Shown: positions 32,390 to 38,375 of the stretch, in pieces | Position numbering within the stretch: position 1 is the stretch's first letter | How the letters are laid out: the number at the start of each line of letters is the position of its first letter | Assembly (NCBI GenBank): GCA_014904985.1 | Contig: MU129254.1 | Coordinates: 1-38,375 of the forward strand | DNA length: 38,375 nucleotides | From: Hydnum rufescens UP504 | Taxonomy: Eukaryota; Basidiomycota; Agaricomycetes; Cantharellales; Hydnaceae | Reading direction: 5' to 3' | Made by a program: the position numbers and the translations under genes | Notes under the pieces: model-generated | What the model saw: only the letters and a program-made list of their open reading frames with translations | What the model was told of the DNA's origin: nothing | Database searches by the model: none

Positions 32390-34860
32390 GGGAAGCCAAG
32401 CAAGAGCGAGCCTTCCAGGATATTAAGGAAGCATTGACTCAAGCCCCAGTCCTTGGCCACCCGATGCAAGGGCTCCCCTATCGTATATACTCAGACGCTT
32501 CGGACATAGCGATAGGAGCCAGTCTACAGCAGGTGCAGCCTTTAGAGCTTAAAGACCTGAAGGGTACAAAACTCTACGAACGAATAAAACTTGCTTATCA
32601 GAAAGGGGAGCCCATACCCAAGCTAGTACATCAAGCCTTAAAAGCCACGAACGATATCCCAGACCCAGGGTCTTGGGCTAGCAAATTCGAGAAGACGATC
32701 ATTTTCATTGAACGAGTCATAGCATACTGGAGCCGCTCACTAAAGAGCGCTGAGAGAAACTACTCAGCGATGGAACGAGAAGCCCTGGGAGTCAAAGAAG
32801 CCCTCATCTGCTTCCAGCCATTTGTAGAAGGAGAGAAAAATATAATCATCACAGATCACTCAGCACTACAATGGGCGCAAACATACAAGAACACCAACAG
32901 ATGACTGGCGGCATGGGGGGCGGTGTTCGGTGCATTCCCAGGACTTGAAATCGTACATCGAGCAGGAGTGACTCATTCGAATGTTGACCCCCTGTCAAGG
33001 CTAAGCAGAATTCCACCGCACCAGTCGCCTGTGGAGGATTCAATGCTGTCTCTACCAGCTCCACTGCCCGACCAACTCCTGCAGGCATGGGAAGCAAACC
33101 TGGAACGAATGCCGGCGCAGAAAGCAGCCTTCTTAATGATGAGGGCGCAGTCCAGGACTGTACCCAAATCAAAGGAAGTGCGAGAGGGCAAACGAAGCTC
33201 CATGACCACGGAAGAAAGGCTAGAGAAGGAAATGTCTCAAGCCGCGCAGGAAAGGAGCAGGAAGGCCAACCCTCCAGGAGGGGAATGGCTTCCTCACAGC
33301 CTATCTATCAACATAAGCCCCAGGAGACTCCTAGCTTTTGTGAAGGGCTATAAGGAGGATCCGAGCTTCAGTCGGGCCTGGGGGGCTGTGGAGCCAGAGG
33401 GAGCAGAAGTCTCAGCCACCCAATGGTTCTATAAGTCATCAGAAGGACTGCTCACCTTCCGTGACGCAGATTGGGTAGCAAGGCTATGCGTCCCAAGATC
33501 AGAAGTCCAGCACCTGCTGTGCGAGACCCACGATAGCCCATGGGAGAGCACCCATGCAGGCTCGTCCCGCCTCTACCACCGCCTAGCCACCCGATTTTAC
33601 TGGCCCAGGATGTGGGCCAACATCGTCCAGTTCACGAGAACCTGCGACATATGCCAGAAGATGAAGCCAGATAAGCGGGGGCCTAACGGCAAGCTGCTGC
33701 CCCACTCGATCCTGTTACTACCTTTCGAAGTCGTCTCGCTAGACCTTATCACAGGTCTTCCCAAATCATTAGGCCACAACGCAGTACTCGTGATCGTGGA
33801 TAAGCTCACGAAATATGTACAATACGTCCCTACAGTCTTGACACTGAAGCAGGAGGGCTTCGCCAGATTATTCATCGACCATGTGGTCTACAAGTACGGC
33901 ATACCCAAACGAATGATCACTGACAGGGATGCGCGGTGGGCCAAAGCCTTCTGGGCTTCGGTAGCTAAACACCTGGACCTAAACCTCCTGCTCTTGACTT
34001 CCCATCACCCTCAAACCGACGGGCAGACAGAGAAAGCCAATGATACCCTGGAGGTGGCGCTCAGAGCATACATCGTGGGTAATAGGGGAAACTGGGCGCA
34101 GTGGCTGGGACCTCTGGCATCCGCCTATAACTCCACCCCCCACTCCTCTACGGGATACTTGCCAGCCTTTCTATTGATGGGCTATTCCCCTCACACAGGC
34201 GCACAAGCCATTGACCCCGTTCCGCGAGGGATACAGCAACTCTTTACTCACAGCACAGCTGCAACACCCTTCATCGAAGAGTTGGAAGTCCATCGAACTA
34301 AGGCAAGAGACGCGTTGGTGTGAGCACAAGCCAGGCAAGCGCAAGTGTACAACGCGAAGAGAAGAGAAGAGGAATTCAAGGAAGGGGATGAGGTCCTCCT
34401 CAACCCTCACTCATTAGAGCTGGTGGATGTTAAAGGCATGGGACGCAAGCTCCTGCAGCGACGTGTAGGGCCTTTTATGGTCACCAAAAAAATTAACCTG
34501 GTTGTCTATCATTTAAATATTCCGCCAGAATATAAGCTGCATCCCATCATTAACATACAGCACTTGACAAAATATTACAGAGCCCCTGACGAGAGTGAGT
34601 GCACGAAATTGCCCAACTTAAGAGAACTAGCAGCTGAGGAAGAGTACGAGATAGAAAAAATAGTGGGACATTGCTATAATGCTAGCCAGAGGCGTAAGGA
34701 ATACCTAGTGCATTGGAAAGGGTACAGCCCTGAACATGACACGTTCGAACCTGAAAGTGCTCTCCGCAATGTGTTTTCAAGACTAAGGGAATACAAAGGA
34801 AACATGGCCACCGGGAGCCCTGGCGAAGCCACAGGCGGAGATCCTGGAGCGGAGATATAA
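32390..34860 (+). pseudogene. Ty3/Gypsy chromovirus fragment: RNase H, integrase, chromodomain
   Basis: One frame runs from about 32392 to 34860 with only two stops, both TGA (32902-32904 and 34321-34323), at places where arginine is expected. RNase H has SDASDIAIGASL, an extra segment of about 65 residues, then YWSRSLKSAERNYS and ITDHSALQW. Integrase has HDSPWESTHAG and CDIC (about 33642), Asp in VSLDLITGLP and MITDRDARW, and Glu in HPQTDGQTEK. The chromodomain is at about 34640-34780 (YEIEKIVGH, EYLVHWKGY). Reverse transcriptase, gag and LTRs are absent. Unlike the 559-4535 element, it is rich in CG dinucleotides, hence younger or unmethylated. It lies between the end modules of the two inverted arrays. 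Confidence 0.92.
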
Positions 34861-35344
34861 GCCATGAGTATACAACAAGGCGACGCTCACCTATCCTAGC
34901 TAACCCCACTATGTCATCCAAGCAGGAGTCGCAATGACACTTGGGAATTTGGGAGGGTCGCCGCTATGCAATGCCAGGGAAGAACACCGACCGTGATGAT
35001 TACGACCATGAGCAATACGCGGATTGGCTGGACAATCCTGCCCAAAGACCAGGCAATAGCCCAAGCCTCCCACATTCTGCCCAGTTCTTCGACTATGAAA
35101 TATGCACTCTTAACCTCCCAGGCCCTCTCCCGAGAGTGCAAGGACTTCCACTGTACCACAGCAATCCATATGGCTACAGCTGGGCGGACTTGGACGAATG
35201 GGGGTGTTTGGGGAAGTTCAACTGGACGATGAGAACCCAGCTTCTCCTGACAAGCAGCCCTTTCCCCATCCACCGAGCCTGTATCCTGCTCGATCTTCAT
35301 TCCTTCAACTTTGACCCGCGTTTACACCTCATCGCATCTACCGG
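34861..35344 (+). other. Gypsy tail with an unrecognised ORF
   Basis: An ORF at 34941-35366 (GIWEGRRYAMPGKNTDRDDY, then DWLDNPAQRPGNSPSLP) overlaps another at 34966-35232. Neither is recognised, and one runs into the array end module. They may be the 3' untranslated part of the Gypsy element. No LTR is seen before the array begins. Confidence 0.35.
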
Positions 35345-37677
35345 CCCACCTTGGTCAGTCATCTAAGCCTACCTAGTTAGGTACCACTTCTGGGGCAGAT
35401 AATGGTACCTAAGTAGGTCCCATCACTATTTCGGCCGAAATGGCCATTTTTATGATTTCACCTCCTAGCCCAGAATTGGCTGAAATGGCCGAAAATTGGC
35501 CGAAACTGGGACTTAGAGAATCTCAGACTTGCAGCAGGCCATACGGGCTTATTGGGGATAATATCTTCCATTTATAATTATTTATTTATTATCACTATAT
35601 TATACTTATGCTACCCCGGGTCAGCGGGGTTTCATTCAGGAGTCCCGTGTTTCATTCTTATTATTTATTTATTTATTTATTTAAAAGTATACCACATACT
35701 CCATAGAAATCAAAAAAAAGACTACTTAGTAGCACCACACACCCGCTCTAGCGGGTGTGTGGTACTGTCCATAGAAATCAAAGAACAAAAAATAAAAATA
35801 ACCACTATCTAGTAGCACCACACACCTGCTTGGGCGGGTGTGTGGTACCGGGGACGTCATTTCGCACTTCACCGTTGGGGTTCCCCTCACCCATGGTCGT
35901 GTGTTTTCACTCAGTGGGGTTGTGGCTTTGGTTGGGGGATGTGGGTTCAGAAGAATACCTATGATAATAAATAATAAGTTAGTTAAAAAAAGAAAAATCA
36001 GGCAAAAGGAGCAGCCCTGCTGCTCCTTTTGCATAGTCGGACATGTACATATATACTTACCTTAAAGATCACCACACCCGCTTCGGCGGGTGTGGGGTTC
36101 GTCTGGGGCTTGCATCGTGGTTTTCGACTCATTGCCGTTCATGGGATTCATTTGGCGGGTGGGTCGTTGTTCTCCTGTGTTTGTTCGGCAGGGTCACGGG
36201 TGTTGGGTCCAGATGACAAACTAAAATAATAAATAATACGTTAAGTAAAAAAAAAAAACAAGAAAAGCCACGCAAAAGGAGCAGCATAGGCTGCTCCTTT
36301 TGCGTGGTTGTACTCACCTTAAAATTACCACACACCTGCCGAAGCGGGTGTGTGGTACTCATTTTTTGCAACCGTGATCGCGGGTTCTTGGATCGGGTTG
36401 CATTGTGCGGGGGTTTTTGCGCTGGGAGAGGGCTAGATCAATCAGTAAATAACACGTTAATTTTTCTAAAAAAAAACAAAGGAAGCACCAAAAAGAGCAG
36501 CTTCTGCTGCTCTTTTGGTGCTTTCGTAGGTCTTGTAATTGAAAACTTACAGGGTATTACCACACACCCGCCGCAGCAGGTGTGTGGTACGTGGTTTCGT
36601 CGATCGCTGTGTTTTGGGGGGCAGGCCCTCCTCTGCTTGGGTGGCTGCGCGTACTGGGGGCTCGCCCGTGTGCTCGTCAGGTGGGTTTTCATGGGGGGAA
36701 GGAACCTAGAACAATAAATAATAGTACATTAGTAAAAAAAGAAACAGAGGTGCCAAAAGAGCAGCTTCTGCTGCTCTTTTGGCACTGATGCAATTAGACG
36801 TACTAATAATACCACACACCCGCTTCGGCGGGTGTGTGGTAACACAGGTTCGTCGATCGTCGTTTCAGGGGGCGGGCCTTTGGGCTTGGGCTCGCCTGTG
36901 TGCTTGTCGGGCAGGTTTTCACAAAGGAAAGGAGCCTAGAACAACAAATAATAATCCATTAGTAAAAAAAAAGAAAATAAAGGTGCCAAAAGAGCAGCTT
37001 CTTGCTGCTCTTTTGGCACCCGGTGGGATGAGACGTACCTAATATCACCACACACCTGCCGAAGCGGGTGTGTGGTACTGATTTTGCACCCCGGTCGCAT
37101 GCTTTGTACTCGGTTTTGCATATGGAAGGGTGTCTGTTGGGGTGGGTTGTCGTTTTGGGAGGTTTGATTTGAATCCTACAATGATAGTGATGTTAGTAAA
37201 AAAATTCGAAGCAACGCAAAAGGAGCAGCTTGCGCTGCTCCTTTTGCATCGCTGTGCATATAGAAATTTAACAAAAATTTACCTTGTTGTACCACACACC
37301 CACAGAAGTGGGTGTGTGGTACTCGTTTGTACCATGCATTCGGTTTTGGTCTGGGGGTTGGTGGGGGTTGTAGGCAGGTGAAAATCTAGGAATAATGTGT
37401 TAGTAACAGAAAAAAATAAAAAAATAAAGCCACGCAGAAGGAGCAGCATACACTGCTCCCTTTGCGCGATTATACTTATCTTGAAATTACCACACACCTG
37501 CCGAAGCGGGTGTGTGGTTCATCTGGGGTCCCTGGGCCCTGTCGTGCGTCCTCGTTTCTGGGTTTCGTTTTGCGGGTCGCATTTGCGACTCTCCATTGGC
37601 GGGTGCGTTGTCATTTCTGACGGGGGGGGAGGGTTCGTTTGGCATGTGGTTCGGGCGAGAGCCTAGAATAAAGAATA
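35345..37677 (-). repeat. Array A': inverted copy of array A
   Basis: The copy is inverted to 30086-32389 and lacks exons 1-2. It begins with the end motif CCACCTTGGTCAGTCATC and the GGTACC hairpin. Minus-strand intron-like blocks: 37386-37479, 37176-37282, 36936-37038, 36706-36803, 36433-36550, 36221-36317 and 35959-36060, matching introns 3-9 of array A. Intron 4 has GTAAAT where array A has ATAAAT, so the splice site is intact here. Exon lengths differ from array A by non-multiples of three: 103 against 102 (exon 4), 137 against 135 (exon 5), 155 against 153 (exon 7), 160 against 156 (exon 9). Exons 3 and 8 keep 183 and 115. This argues against a conserved reading frame while structure and splice signals are kept. 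Confidence 0.87.
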
Positions 37678-37849
37678 CAAAAAAAAACAAAAAAAAAAAG
37701 AGGAAGAAGAATCCAGATATGCTTTTGGTACTATTGTGTGCTTGTGCTTGCAGTGGCCAGCACTTGGGCCGCGTTCTTGAGTATTGTGGCAATTGGCTGG
37801 CATTGAATTTGCAACTACCAGCCACCACAGCATCAGAAATGCCGCCGTC
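37678..37849. promoter_or_regulatory. Head-to-head junction between arrays A' and A''
   Basis: Here the inverted array stops and the forward array begins. Next to A' is an A-rich tract (T-rich on its sense strand) directly before the TAG of exon 3. The rest is ordinary sequence with CG dinucleotides, seen only here in the window. If the arrays are transcribed, a shared promoter could lie here, but no TATA box or other element is evident. Confidence 0.35.
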
Positions 37850-38375
37850 ATGACCGACGAACAACAGCCAAACAGCAACAACAAAACAGCAGCAGCCGAA
37901 ACAGCCAGCAGCAGCAGCAGCAGCAACAGCAGCACAACAAAGCACAGCAACAGCAGCAACAGCAGCAACAGCAGCAACAGCAGCAACAGCAGCAACAGCA
38001 GCAACAGCAGCAGCAACAGCGCACGACCACCGACCGGCATACGACTGCATGACCACGACTGCATGACCACGACCACAGACCACACAACCACTGATGCGGT
38101 GTGTCATAAGGTAATTTTTGTCTCATAAATACAATGCGCAAAAGAGTAGCCCAAGCTACCTTTTTGTGCTACTGTGAATCTTTATACTAAATGTAGCCTT
38201 TATTACTCCAGATCAAACACAACGACAGGCGCCAATGAGTGGGCCACAGGAACCACACCCGCTGTGGCGGGTGTGGTATATTTAAGGTGAGTCTCCTCCC
38301 CCCTAATAGATGCAGCCGCGCAAAAGAGCAGCGAAAGCTGCTCTTTTTGTGTCGCTTTTAATTTCTTAACTAATA
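37850..38375 (+). repeat. Array A'': third copy, start only
   Basis: This is a direct repeat of 29440-30090. Exon 1 runs from an ATG at 37850 (MTDEQQPNSNNKTAAAETA, then a Ser/Asn-rich run from the CAG/CAA tract 37862-38020) to CATAAG at 38110 and stays open for 87 codons. Intron 1 is 38111-38211 with H2 GAGTAGC-CCAA-GCTAC, TATACTAAAT and TTACTCCAG. Exon 2 is 38212-38286 and ends in the H1 hairpin CACACCCGC-TGTG-GCGGGTGTG. Intron 2 starts at 38287 and is cut by the window end right after its H2 and TTAACTAAT. If spliced, the exon 1 frame would meet TGA after eight codons of exon 2, so only a short Ser/Asn-rich peptide could be encoded. Confidence 0.82.

Overview
The window looks like repeat-dominated accessory DNA from a filamentous basidiomycete, most likely an Agaricomycete. 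The reasons are: chromodomain Ty3/Gypsy chromoviruses, Copia remnants, short GT-AG introns of about 50-65 nt in the one intact-looking gene, and two P-loop proteins resembling a G-domain family that is expanded in Agaricomycetes. No organism is named in the data; this is inference.

Region by region: 1-350 is a diverged copy of a hairpin/intron unit and 416-545 a small palindromic element. 559-4535 is the 3' part of a Gypsy chromovirus (RNase H, integrase, chromodomain, LTR), split by a 1.2 kb insertion. 4536-7292 has short tandem repeats and a promoter-like block. 7293-10913 is a large foldback element with a solo LTR in its left arm. 10893-12144 is an unrecognised broken protein gene; 12661-13014 a MITE; 13361-13540 a fragment resembling the CCT chaperonin zeta subunit. 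15309-19093 is a Copia remnant carrying one of two inverted copies of a 0.67 kb element and ending in a Gypsy-type chromodomain. 20467-20932 and 21090-21343 are LTR pieces with an interstitial telomere-like tract between them. 22260-23577 (-) is a six-exon P-loop GTPase-like gene and about 23816-25130 (+) a broken relative. 25640-26700 (-) is a Gypsy reverse transcriptase fragment, followed by an N gap and 2.7 kb of homopolymer-inflated sequence.

The most unusual part is 29440-38375. An array of ten exon-like blocks is separated by nine intron-like blocks of 91-116 nt. Each intron-like block has a GT-type (or GT-derived) 5' site, an internal inverted repeat H2, a T-rich tract, a TACTAAC-like branch site and TAG. 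Nearly every exon-like block ends in a GC-rich hairpin H1 whose 3' edge lies 9-11 nt before the 5' splice site. The array occurs three times: forward (29440-32389), inverted (35363-37677) and forward again (37850 to the window end). A Gypsy fragment lies between the first two. The stems vary in a pairing-preserving way between units, so a structured, spliced, possibly non-coding transcript is the leading hypothesis. The same architecture recurs, diverged, at 1-350 and in the core of the 7.3-10.9 kb foldback element. Both large elements share an end module built on GGTACC hairpins, so they appear to be one family.

The half up to about 21.4 kb is poor in CG dinucleotides, and its Gypsy reading frame is broken only by TGA codons, consistent with C-to-T decay of CGA. 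The P-loop genes and the hairpin arrays keep their CG dinucleotides.
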